Source of the DNA: CADEDV01 sp036383515
GTDB taxonomy: Bacteria > Bacteroidota > Bacteroidia > Chitinophagales > Chitinophagaceae
Assembly: GCA_036383515.1 (NCBI GenBank)
Contig: DASVOE010000008.1
Coordinates: 1-64,000, forward strand
Length of the DNA: 64,000 nt
Direction: 5' to 3'
Positions 34,630 through 42,815 of the stretch are shown here, piece after piece. Made by a program: the position numbers and the translations under genes. Every line of letters begins with the position of its first letter. The first letter of the stretch is position 1. Under the pieces are notes generated by a model that was not told the DNA's origin, did not search any database, and saw nothing but the letters and a program-made list of their open reading frames with translations.

Positions 34630-35277
34630 ATGAAAATTGCAGTTATCGGGGCCACAGGATTTATGGGCAACAACATTACGAATGAATTAACCAGTAGAAA
34701 TCATGAAGTGTTGGGCATTTCCAGGGACGCAAAAGTATCGGATAAAAACAACCTGGCTTTTGTTGTTAGTGACGTTTTAAATGTAAATGAATTAGCCAAA
34801 GCCATAAAAGATTATGAGGTGGTGGTGAGTGCTTTTAATCCCGGATGGACGAATCCAAACATTTATAATGATTATCTTAAAGGTGCTCAATCCATTCAAA
34901 AAGCAGTAAAACTTGCAGGCGTGAAACGATATATTGTGATTGGTGGAGCCGGAAGCTTGTTCGCAGCAGAAGGCATTCAGGTAGTAGACACCGCTAATTT
35001 TCCTGCCGAAATAAAACCGGGTGCCACTGCTGCCAGAGACTATTTTAATATCATAAAAGAAGAAAAAGACCTGGATTGGACTGTTTTTAGCCCGGCTCTT
35101 GAAACACACCCGGGAATTACAACAGGTAGAACAGGCAGGTATCGATTAGGAACCGATTATCCTGTTGTCAATGAAGAAGGAAGAAGCATTCTATCAGGCG
35201 AAGATGTGGCGGTAGTAATTGCAGACGAAATTGAAACTTCCAGGCATCAAAAAAAACGATTTACGGCTGCGTATTAA
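34630..35277 (+). CDS. NAD(P)H-binding protein (SDR/NmrA type)
   Basis: 215 residues. MKIAVIGATGFMGNNI is the dinucleotide-binding GxxGxxG motif, followed by a Rossmann pattern (VSDVLNVNELAKAI, VSAFNPGW, RYIVIGGAGSLF, DWTVFSPAL). It belongs to the atypical short-chain reductases (COG2910-like) that commonly pair with HxlR regulators. The catalytic Tyr-x-x-x-Lys is not obvious. Substrate unknown. Confidence 0.88.
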   Translation: MKIAVIGATGFMGNNITNELTSRNHEVLGISRDAKVSDKNNLAFVVSDVLNVNELAKAIKDYEVVVSAFNPGWTNPNIYNDYLKGAQSIQKAVKLAGVKRYIVIGGAGSLFAAEGIQVVDTANFPAEIKPGATAARDYFNIIKEEKDLDWTVFSPALETHPGITTGRTGRYRLGTDYPVVNEEGRSILSGEDVAVVIADEIETSRHQKKRFTAAY

Positions 35278-35552
35278 TAATACAAACAACAACAATAGCT
35301 ACTGCTAACATTGCATTGGTAAGGAAACTCAGGATCGAAGAATTGCCTCTATAATTTACTAATTGGTATTAAATCCTTAATAATAAAGTTCGAACTTAGG
35401 CCATTCGGGTCTACAAAGGTTCTTTGCACGTAATATTTGCCGATACGAAAAAGCGGCATGAGCTGTGGTGAACACCATCCCTTTTGAACTTCACAAAGTG
35501 GCGTATATTTATGTTGGCAGCACCAGTTGGATATTACTGATCGCATAGATAA

Positions 35553-36359
35553 ATGCAGAACCATTTCGCAATACCGCAGTCACCCCGGGTCAAAGACACT
35601 GTATGTGTTTTCTGGCAAACGCACAGGCAAAACAATCCTCCGGTAAAAGAGATCATTCTTCCAAAAGGAGTTGTTGAATTTATTTTCAGTTTTGAAACTC
35701 CACAGATTCTTGCAAGGATAAACAATCAAACCTTTAACCTTCCAAGATGCTTTGTAAGGGGGTTCAACACTGTTCCTATTCAATTGCATTTGAGCGGCAA
35801 GCAAACTTATTTTGGTGTTGTATTACATGCAGCAGCGGCCAGGCATATACTTAAAACTCAACCCGTAGAATTTTTAAATTGCTGTATTGATCTGACGTTG
35901 GTAGATAGTTATTTTTATTCGCTGTGGAATTGTCTTGGAGAACAAAAAAACTTTGATGACAGGGTAACTATCTTTACCAGGTGGCTTATAAACAGGCTTC
36001 CATATCTGACAGGCAGGGAGCAGGCGTTTAATAGTTTTTTACATGATCCTATAACTGCCCCTTTATCCGTTTCACACCTGGCAAAACAGTTTTGTTACTC
36101 ATCCAAACAACTGTCCCGGAAACTATATGAACTGACCGGGATGAACACAGAGCAGACATTGCTGTATAAAAAATATTTGCAGGCAGTTCACCTCATGCAT
36201 ACTTCACAAATGTCACTCACTGAAATTGCTTATAGCTGCCATTTTTCCGACCAGCCTCATTTCATTAAAACATTTAAGACCTTAAGCGAACTCACGCCTA
36301 ACGAATACAGGCAGCGGAAAAGCAATTTGCCGGGACATCTTTTTCAGAATGTCCCTTAA
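35553..36359 (+). CDS. AraC-family transcription regulator
   Basis: 268 residues. The C-terminal part (about 170-262) has two helix-turn-helix motifs: SHLAKQFCYSSKQLSRKLYELTGM and SLTEIAYSCHFSDQPHFIKTFKTL, ending in TPNEYRQRK, the classical AraC signature. The N-terminal 150 residues (DUF6597-like in appearance) include FVRGFNTVPIQLHLSGKQTYFGVVLH. It precedes the membrane protein gene at 36410 by 50 bases and may control it. Confidence 0.9.
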   Translation: MQNHFAIPQSPRVKDTVCVFWQTHRQNNPPVKEIILPKGVVEFIFSFETPQILARINNQTFNLPRCFVRGFNTVPIQLHLSGKQTYFGVVLHAAAARHILKTQPVEFLNCCIDLTLVDSYFYSLWNCLGEQKNFDDRVTIFTRWLINRLPYLTGREQAFNSFLHDPITAPLSVSHLAKQFCYSSKQLSRKLYELTGMNTEQTLLYKKYLQAVHLMHTSQMSLTEIAYSCHFSDQPHFIKTFKTLSELTPNEYRQRKSNLPGHLFQNVP

Positions 36360-36409
36360 ATACAATTTTTCTCGTTCCCCGGTTTTTATTTTTGCATTCA
36401 AAAAAGAAA

Positions 36410-36883
36410 ATGAAACTATTATTTTTATTCGCCTCCACTGCACTGGCCAGCGGGCTGCTGTTTGCTAACATTTACACTTCGTGGGTCGACGCAAGATCAT
36501 GGGGTGCTGACATTCCCCGATCTATTGAAACAGCAAGGGAGTATTTTAAGACAGTAAATCCTGGAAACTTTTTCAGAATGGTTTCTCCCGCCAACCAGGT
36601 TGTAGCATTGCTCGTGCTGATTTTATTCTGGAAAGTTTCTGCCACTGTCCGAATCTATTTAGGAATGGCATTGGCCATCTATGTATGCGTTGATCTATTC
36701 ACTTTCGCCTATTTCTATCCCAGGAATAGTATCATGTTTGAAAAAGGATCATTAACTGATATTGACACACTCAAAAACGCATGGACGGGGTGGAACACTA
36801 TAAATTGGTTAAGGTCGTTTGTCATCTTTGCAGGTCTTGTATTTTCCTTTTTGGCTTTGCATAAAATTTATACCGCGAAATAA
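36410..36883 (+). CDS. Four-helix membrane protein (DUF1772-like)
   Basis: 157 residues from the ATG at 36410 (MKLLFLFASTALASGLLFAN); an upstream in-frame ATG (36392) is possible, but it overlaps the TATTTTTG promoter box at 36387-36394. Four hydrophobic helices, with TSWVDARSWG after helix 1 and NTINWLRSFVIFAG at the end, resemble DUF1772/anthrone-oxygenase-like membrane proteins. Family assignment is tentative. Likely regulated by the AraC gene just upstream. Confidence 0.7.
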   Translation: MKLLFLFASTALASGLLFANIYTSWVDARSWGADIPRSIETAREYFKTVNPGNFFRMVSPANQVVALLVLILFWKVSATVRIYLGMALAIYVCVDLFTFAYFYPRNSIMFEKGSLTDIDTLKNAWTGWNTINWLRSFVIFAGLVFSFLALHKIYTAK

Positions 36884-37373
36884 TATTTTAATAAAACCGG
36901 GTCAGGACTACTGCTAACATTGTATTTCTGCCTGCTTCGAATCGTTGAGAAAAACGTTCGGCTTCTTGCAAATAATTCTAACTAAAATAATATTGATAAG
37001 ATGTTGCTTGACAATTTAACTGGTCGTATCATGTCTTGAAGTAGCAGGTTATTTTGTTCGATATTTGTCCTATCGGGATTACAACTATCCACAAATGCCT
37101 TTTAAATACCCATTCGGGTATTTAAAAGGCATTAATTATTCACTCTCGCTGAAACCCCAACAAGTTCCAAAAAGCTGAAAAAATCGACCGAGGTAATGGG
37201 AAAGATTAGCCCTGAGGAATATTTTTTATAATTAAGCACTTATTATTAATAATGCAGCAACCCGCTCATATTGTCGTATACGTTTTATAAAGTTTCGTAA
37301 ATTTAGATTGCGTCGTTTGCGGACAATCCTCCACGAAAAAAAGTTCGATTTTATAAAGTCTAAAATAAAACTT
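36884..37373. other. Intergenic stretch with a perfect palindrome
   Basis: No gene seen in 490 bases. The main item is the perfect 18-bp-arm palindrome at 37094-37133. Near 37060-37085 is a short stretch resembling the tRNA-Arg 3' end (see rejected items). The last 60 bases are AT-rich and probably contain the cupin gene promoter. Confidence 0.5.
37094..37133. terminator. Perfect 18-bp stem hairpin
   Basis: Arms 37094-37111 and 37116-37133 are fully complementary with an ATTC tetraloop; the GC part (GCC and ACCC) is at both ends of an A/T core. Position 210 bases after the nearest stop is unusual for a terminator, but the structure would stop transcription in either direction. Confidence 0.5.
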
Positions 37374-37949
37374 ATGAAACGCAATTCTTTTTTAAAGGTT
37401 GGTCTTGCTATTGGTTCCCTTTTTACTACTTCTTTCAACGTTTTTGCAGGATCTAAAACCAAGTACAGGGATGATAAAGGGTTTAAGGTTGATGCCGGAA
37501 AAGACCGGTTTGATAAAAGCATTAGTCCTTTTGAAGGAGACACTTTTTATTGTAAGGTATCAACCAGGGATACTGATGGAGACATGTTTATTTTTGAATC
37601 AACACGACTAAAAGAAGGTGGTCCCATACTTCATACTCACTACGACACAGATGAGTTTTGGTATGTTTTGCAGGGAGAGTTTCTTATCAAAGTAGGAGAC
37701 AAAACCTACAATGCGAAACCCGGTGACCTTGTGTTTGGCCCAAGGATGGTGCCTCACACTTTTGCAAAGATTGGACAAGGAGAAGCGAAAGTAATGATAG
37801 GTCATCAACCCGCTGGTAAAATGGAAGAGTATTTTAAGAAACTCAGTGAAGGTGTCGCCACTAATATGTCGGAAGCTGAAAGAGATAATCTTAGAAAGGC
37901 ACACGGTTTTGAAAAAGTTGGACCTCCGTTAACATATTTAAAACAGTAA
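37374..37949 (+). CDS. Exported cupin-domain protein
   Basis: 191 residues from ATG at 37374 (MKRNSFLKVGLAIGSLFTTSFNVFAG, a signal-like N-terminus, perhaps Tat-independent). The frame is open upstream to 37308 but the added part is not signal-like. Cupin motif 1 GGPILHTHYDTDEFWYVLQGEF gives the metal ligands His, His and Glu, and motif 2 PGDLVFGPRMVPHTF gives the last His. A single metal-binding cupin domain; the enzymatic activity, if any, is unknown. Confidence 0.87.
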   Translation: MKRNSFLKVGLAIGSLFTTSFNVFAGSKTKYRDDKGFKVDAGKDRFDKSISPFEGDTFYCKVSTRDTDGDMFIFESTRLKEGGPILHTHYDTDEFWYVLQGEFLIKVGDKTYNAKPGDLVFGPRMVPHTFAKIGQGEAKVMIGHQPAGKMEEYFKKLSEGVATNMSEAERDNLRKAHGFEKVGPPLTYLKQ

Positions 37950-38387
37950 ATAGATAAACATAAACTACGAATGCGCAATAAATAATTGGTCGCATACCCG
38001 GCCTCCAAATATTTCCGTGTCGATATATTCTGAATAATTTCAGAGTTTGAGACCCTTGGGCCCATCCCAGAGGACAAAATCAAACTTTTCTGATTTTGTC
38101 CTCTTTTTTCCGCTGAAACTCTCGCCAGTATTAAGTGTCAGAGAAAGTTCTTCTTTGTAAGTGGGAGTTCGATATGAATTATTTTCAAAAATAATTTTTC
38201 GGCGGTATTGAAGGCCATTAATAATAGTTAGTGGCTTCAAACTATTTCCTTCTACAGAAATTCATTGATTAAAACACTCGTATTCAACGCAGCGGTTCTC
38301 GCATTCCCGGAGAGGTACGAAGTAAATAACCGATAAATGAACCTACCTGAATGCAACTACATTATTTTTGTCCTTTAAATAACTCCT
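37950..38387. other. Intergenic stretch with second hairpin repeat
   Basis: No gene seen in 438 bases. It holds the 55-bp repeat at 38065-38119. The rest is AT-rich with no clear promoter of the TTTG/TAnnTTTG type before the AraC gene. Confidence 0.5.
38065..38119. repeat. 55-bp hairpin repeat, copy 2
   Basis: Same layout as the copy at 31805-31859 (TCCCAG, stem, T-run, CCGCTGAAAC). Here the stem extends to 14 bp (AGAGGACAAAATCA with TGATTTTGTCCTCT) because one T is replaced by C opposite a G, a change that keeps pairing. Confidence 0.75.
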
Positions 38388-39251
38388 TTGTTCAACTTTT
38401 ACGGCCAGATATCGGGTAACCCCAATTCTTTCCGGCAGTTTAGCTGCAGGGACTCATTGATTACATTATACAATTGCCCGTTGGAAAATAAATATGAAGA
38501 TGTATGGAGCCATCATAATTATATTATCTATGTAATGGAGGGCAGAAAGATATGGCACACGGCACATGGCTCATATGATTTACGTAAAGGCAGTTGCATG
38601 TTTGTAAGAAAAGGGGCATGTATTGTAGAACAGTTTTATGATGCTACTTTTTGCATGGTCTTGTTTTTCCTGCCGGATGAATTTATTTGTGATGTTTTAA
38701 AAAGTAAAGCAACCCCCATTCACAAGCCGGGTAAAAAATATGAACCCTTAATTACCATTGATAACAATTTTACTGTCCAGGCTTTCTTTCAATCTATGAT
38801 CTCCTATTTTGACAACAACCGGGATCCGGATCAATCGTTGCTGGAATTAAAATTCAAAGAACTGATATTAACCATTGCAGATAACCCCGCTAACAGTGAG
38901 CTGTTATCTTATTTCGGTTCGTTATTACAGGCACCACAGGCCGTATCGCTGACAAATACAATGGAAGACAATTACTGTTTTAATTTAAAGCTGGAACAAT
39001 TCGCTCAATTAAGCAACCGGAGCCTTTCGGCTTTCAAAAGAGATTTTCAAAAACAATACAATACCACCCCGGGAAAATGGTTATTGGAAAAACGACTCCA
39101 TCATGCCATGCACTTACTCACCAATGCCGGCAAAACGGTAAGTGAAGCTTCCTACGAAAGTGGTTTTGAAAATTCATCCCATTTCAGCCGTGTCTTTCGC
39201 CAGCATTTCGGAGTTCCTCCCGCATCCGTGAGGCAACAAACTTCAGGTTGA
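38388..39251 (+). CDS. AraC-family transcription regulator
   Basis: 287 residues starting at TTG (38388); an in-frame stop lies 12 bases upstream and there is no ATG near, so TTG is the only plausible start. The N-terminal domain (about 10-180) is cupin-like (YVMEGRKIWHTAHGSYDLRKG). The C-terminal AraC domain (about 195-285) has FAQLSNRSLSAFKRDFQKQY and TVSEASYESGFENSSHFSRVFRQHFGVPP. The methyltransferase and RND efflux genes that follow in the same direction are likely targets. Confidence 0.9.
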   Translation: MFNFYGQISGNPNSFRQFSCRDSLITLYNCPLENKYEDVWSHHNYIIYVMEGRKIWHTAHGSYDLRKGSCMFVRKGACIVEQFYDATFCMVLFFLPDEFICDVLKSKATPIHKPGKKYEPLITIDNNFTVQAFFQSMISYFDNNRDPDQSLLELKFKELILTIADNPANSELLSYFGSLLQAPQAVSLTNTMEDNYCFNLKLEQFAQLSNRSLSAFKRDFQKQYNTTPGKWLLEKRLHHAMHLLTNAGKTVSEASYESGFENSSHFSRVFRQHFGVPPASVRQQTSG

Positions 39252-39345
39252 ACTTTTAAGTAACATCTCTGGACTCTCCGGCAATATCCCCTGGCTAAGG
39301 GGTCAATAGTTTTGTGCTCATTATTTCATTAAGCAATTAATCATT

Positions 39346-40134
39346 ATGAATAGTAGCACAAAAGCCAGCCAGGGGAAATTATGGAGCGTTGCTCCCGGGT
39401 ATTGGTCAAAATACTTTGAACCTTATTTTTTGCCCCTATACAAAAAAGTGGTGGAGCAACTTGATTTATCAGAAGACACTTTATTATTGGATGCCGGTTG
39501 TGGTTCCGGGCTTTTCAGTAGCATGGCTATTGAAACCGGTGCACAGGTAATCGGCATTGATGCTGCACCGGGATTACTGGAAGTAGCCAGGCAGCGCAAT
39601 CCGCAAAACAATTTTTTAGAGGAGGATCTGGAAGCAATGCCATTTGCCGACAATAGTTTTCATGTTGTTACGGGTTTTAATTCCTTTCAATATGCCGGCA
39701 GTTTTAAAAATACAGTACTCGAATCAAAAAGAGTATTAAAACCGGGTGGACGCCTCGTGATTGGCATTTGGGATAAACCCGAAATGAATGATGCAACATA
39801 TGTGTTAAAAGCAATCAGTGCATTAATGCCGCCACCACCACCGGGCACACCGGGCCCTTTTGCATTGTCTGAAGATGGAAAAATTGAAGATATCTGCGAT
39901 AGCATCGGTTTGAAAATGCTGTACAAAACAAGAGTGGCTTGTCCCTTTCTATATCATAATATTAAAGATGCTATCAGAAGCTTTATGGCTACAGGCCCGG
40001 CAGCTTCGGCAGCAGATTATAGAGATAAAGAAATGGTGGAAGAAGCAATTGCCAAAGCATTTCGCCCCTTCCGCATCAGCGAAGATTTATATTTTTTACA
40101 AAATCAATTCCTGGTATTTATTGCTGAAAAATAG
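39346..40134 (+). CDS. SAM-dependent methyltransferase
   Basis: 262 residues with motif I TLLLDAGCGSGLFSSMA near residue 45, VIGIDAAPGLLEVARQRNP, EDLEAMPFADNSFHVVTGFNSFQY and VLKPGGRLVIGIWDKPEM, the UbiE/Coq5-like set. A Pro-rich loop (LMPPPPPGTPGPF) follows near 165, then LKMLYKTRVACPFLYHNI. Substrate not evident. It stands 77 bases before the TolC gene and probably opens the efflux operon. Confidence 0.88.
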   Translation: MNSSTKASQGKLWSVAPGYWSKYFEPYFLPLYKKVVEQLDLSEDTLLLDAGCGSGLFSSMAIETGAQVIGIDAAPGLLEVARQRNPQNNFLEEDLEAMPFADNSFHVVTGFNSFQYAGSFKNTVLESKRVLKPGGRLVIGIWDKPEMNDATYVLKAISALMPPPPPGTPGPFALSEDGKIEDICDSIGLKMLYKTRVACPFLYHNIKDAIRSFMATGPAASAADYRDKEMVEEAIAKAFRPFRISEDLYFLQNQFLVFIAEK

Positions 40135-40210
40135 TTTCATCACTCAATTAAAAAATGCAGGTGCAATTATTAATGAAACAAAGCAATCTAATCATGCAAA
40201 ATGTAAAGCA

Positions 40211-41527
40211 ATGAAGAAAAAAAAGTTGTTGTTAGTTTTTGTTGTTTCGCTCATCAGCTGTGCATCTCTTGCGCAGAAGAGCGCAAAGCACCTTAGCCTG
40301 CAGGAAGCCATTGCCGCATCGATTTCCAATAACGATGCAATTAAGTTGTCGGCATTGGATGTGCAGATCGCCAGCGCAAAATTTAGACAGACGGATGCTA
40401 TTTTTTTACCACAAGCGAATTTTTCTTATTCGGCATTGACAACTAACAACCCATTGAATGCATTTGGATTCAAACTGCAACAGAAATCAATTACGGAAGC
40501 GGACTTTCAACCTAAGTTGCTGAACAAACCTTCTGCTACTCCAGACTTCTCCGCAAAGTTTGAATTGCAGCAACCACTGCTGAATATGGATATGCTCTAT
40601 CAGCGTAAAGCTGCCATCGTACAAGTAGAAATGTATCAACTTCTTTCTGAACGAACCAAAGAGTATTTATGCTTCGAAACAGAAAAAGCCTACCTGCAGT
40701 TGCAGATGGTCTATGATGAAAATAAAGTATTGAATGAAGCGCTGGCCACAGCCAAAGCTGTTTATAAAACTTCCAAAGATTATTACGACCAGGGCTTGAT
40801 CCCAAAATCAGACCTGTTGAATGCTGAACTGCAGGTAATGAATATCGAAACGCAGGTAAAAAGTTCTCAATCTGGTATACAGGATGCATCAGACATGCTG
40901 AGCATATTGATGGATAAATCAACCGGCACAGTTTATACTACTGATCCCATCAGCATTACCAACGCTGTAATCACAGATAGCGCAGCCTCATCCAACGAAC
41001 GATCAGATTTTAAAGCCCTGCAAAAAGGAATGGAATCGTATGACATGATGATCAAATCATCTAAGATGAGTTGGCTGCCCCGGCTAAATGCATTCGCCTC
41101 CTGGCAATTGAATGATAAAAGCCTGTTTGGTTCCAATGCTAATGCTTACTTCGCAGGCATCCAGTTATCATGGAATATTTTCAATGGCAACCGCACAAGA
41201 AACACTGTTTCACAACAACAATTAGAGAAAGAGAAGATTGCCAAACAACTCGATCAACAAAAAAGTGAAGCTCAATTGCAGATCAACCATGCCAGGCGGC
41301 AGTTAGCTGATGCGATCTTTTTTATGAAACAACAACAGTTGGCTGTTGAACAGGCTTCCGAAGCCTTGCGTGTTTTGCAGAATCGCTATACACAAGGATT
41401 GGTAAAAACAACCGACGTGCTGATGGCGCAAACACAGTTGTCGCAGCAAAAGATCGGTTATGTGCATGCGGTGTTCAATTATAATCTTGCAGCAGCATCC
41501 CTGCAATTCTTAACAACCAGCAAATAA
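40211..41527 (+). CDS. TolC-family outer membrane efflux protein
   Basis: 438 residues from ATG at 40211 (MKKKKLLLVFVVSLISCASLA, signal peptide). The frame is open further upstream, but that part overlaps the methyltransferase gene. Two helix-rich halves (LSLQEAIAASISNNDAIKLSALDVQIASAKF near the start, SWNIFNGNRTRNTVSQQQLEKE and RYTQGLVKTTDVLMAQTQLSQQKI in the second half) are the OEP repeats of TolC channels. First of three efflux genes. Confidence 0.93.
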   Translation: MKKKKLLLVFVVSLISCASLAQKSAKHLSLQEAIAASISNNDAIKLSALDVQIASAKFRQTDAIFLPQANFSYSALTTNNPLNAFGFKLQQKSITEADFQPKLLNKPSATPDFSAKFELQQPLLNMDMLYQRKAAIVQVEMYQLLSERTKEYLCFETEKAYLQLQMVYDENKVLNEALATAKAVYKTSKDYYDQGLIPKSDLLNAELQVMNIETQVKSSQSGIQDASDMLSILMDKSTGTVYTTDPISITNAVITDSAASSNERSDFKALQKGMESYDMMIKSSKMSWLPRLNAFASWQLNDKSLFGSNANAYFAGIQLSWNIFNGNRTRNTVSQQQLEKEKIAKQLDQQKSEAQLQINHARRQLADAIFFMKQQQLAVEQASEALRVLQNRYTQGLVKTTDVLMAQTQLSQQKIGYVHAVFNYNLAAASLQFLTTSK

Positions 41528-41557
41528 TTACAGTGGTCAAATCTGAAAAATATTTCA

Positions 41558-41601
41558 CGCAAAGACGCCAGGAGAAAAAGCCCCAGAGGAGGCGCTTTGC
41601 G
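41558..41601. repeat. Hairpin between TolC and adaptor genes
   Basis: CGCAAAGACGCC pairs with GGCGCTTTGCG with a single bulge. Palindromes with GCAAAGACGC are common between Bacteroidota genes, as far as I know. It lies in the operon spacer and may reduce read-through or stabilise mRNA. Confidence 0.45.
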
Positions 41602-41659
41602 ACTTGCTACTTTGTGTTAAACGTAAATCATCCACTACTCAAATAATATCATTTCAAAT

Positions 41660-42790
41660 ATGAACAATCTATTTAAAAGAACCTTATACTCTTCGTTGGC
41701 AATAATCATACTTGCCGGATTAAATGCCTGTTCAGGAAACGAAAAGAGGAATGACGCTAATAATAAACCTGTTGCTGTTACACTTTCAACAGTTTCTGAA
41801 ACCACTCAACCAGCAATTTTAGCAAGCGGGGTAGTAGAAGCTGCCCAAACAGCTAATATCAGTACAAGAGTGATGGGCCGTATCACCAATATTTTTGTGA
41901 AAACAGGTGATCGGGTAAACAAAGGACAGTTACTCGCCAGCGTCTGGGATGAAGATATCAAAGCAAAAAGAGCGCAGACTGATGCGATGATCGCTGAAGC
42001 TGAAGGAGCCTATGCTACTGCACAAAAAGATTATGACCGCTTCAATAATTTATACAAACAGCAAAGTGCTACTGCTAAAGAGCTGGACAACGTAACGCTG
42101 CAATATAACTCCGCCAAAGCAAGAGTGGCTGCTGCCAAACAAATGCGAAGCGAAGTAAATGCAAATCTTTCTTACAGTAGTTTAACAGCGCCGTTCTCAG
42201 GAGTAGTAACACAAAAGCTGGCCGAAGTGGGAAGCATTGCCAATCCCGGTATGCCGCTATTGACAATTGAACAGGATGGAATTTTACAGGTGTCAGCATC
42301 TGTTACAGAATCTGATATCAGCAATATTCATTTGGGAGATGTTGCTACTATACAGATCAAATCAACCGGAAAAAATTTTGATGGGAAGATCATTCAGATC
42401 AACCCTTCTTCTCAATTCACGGGCGGGCAATACATGGTTAAGGTCAGCATTCCGGAAACTGCGAAGAAAGATATCTATGCAGGCATGTTTGCGGGTGTAA
42501 GCATTCCTGTGAAAGATACTCCCCAGGTAAAAAATGATGTAGCGCTGGTGCCATTGTCTGCTATTATCAATCGTGATGAGCTCACGGGCGTTTATACAGT
42601 CGGCGTTAATAATACAGCCTTGTTGAGATGGATCCGTTTGGGAAAAACTTATGGAGATAAAGTGGAAGTGATCTCCGGTCTTTCCAAAAATGAAAAATTC
42701 ATTCGTTCATCAGAAAGCAAATTATATAATGGGGCCCCGGTAGTAGTGAAAGAAAGCGTTGACATCTCAATGGCGACTTTTAAAGATTAA
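41660..42790 (+). CDS. RND efflux periplasmic adaptor
   Basis: 376 residues. Lipobox LNAC near residue 24 predicts lipidation. The membrane-fusion-protein plan is visible: lipoyl half ISTRVMGRITNIFVKTGDRVNKGQLLA near 65-90, hairpin helices with EGAYATAQKDYDRFNNLYKQQSATAKELD, and the second lipoyl half LTAPFSGVVTQKLAEVGSIANPGMPLL near 180. Its stop codon overlaps the open frame of the permease, whose true start is 26 bases further. Links the TolC and RND proteins. Confidence 0.93.
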   Translation: MNNLFKRTLYSSLAIIILAGLNACSGNEKRNDANNKPVAVTLSTVSETTQPAILASGVVEAAQTANISTRVMGRITNIFVKTGDRVNKGQLLASVWDEDIKAKRAQTDAMIAEAEGAYATAQKDYDRFNNLYKQQSATAKELDNVTLQYNSAKARVAAAKQMRSEVNANLSYSSLTAPFSGVVTQKLAEVGSIANPGMPLLTIEQDGILQVSASVTESDISNIHLGDVATIQIKSTGKNFDGKIIQINPSSQFTGGQYMVKVSIPETAKKDIYAGMFAGVSIPVKDTPQVKNDVALVPLSAIINRDELTGVYTVGVNNTALLRWIRLGKTYGDKVEVISGLSKNEKFIRSSESKLYNGAPVVVKESVDISMATFKD

Positions 42791-42815
42791 TAATTATAGT
42801 TATCAAAAACGATTT

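Noticed and set aside
37069..37084. CCTATCGGGATTACAA resembles the tRNA-Arg 3' end (CCTGTCGGGACTACAA, 14 of 16 positions), as a possible attR of an integrated island.
   Set aside because: Two mismatches in a short stretch, no integrase gene nearby, and no longer match around it. Chance is likely enough that I do not call an attachment site.
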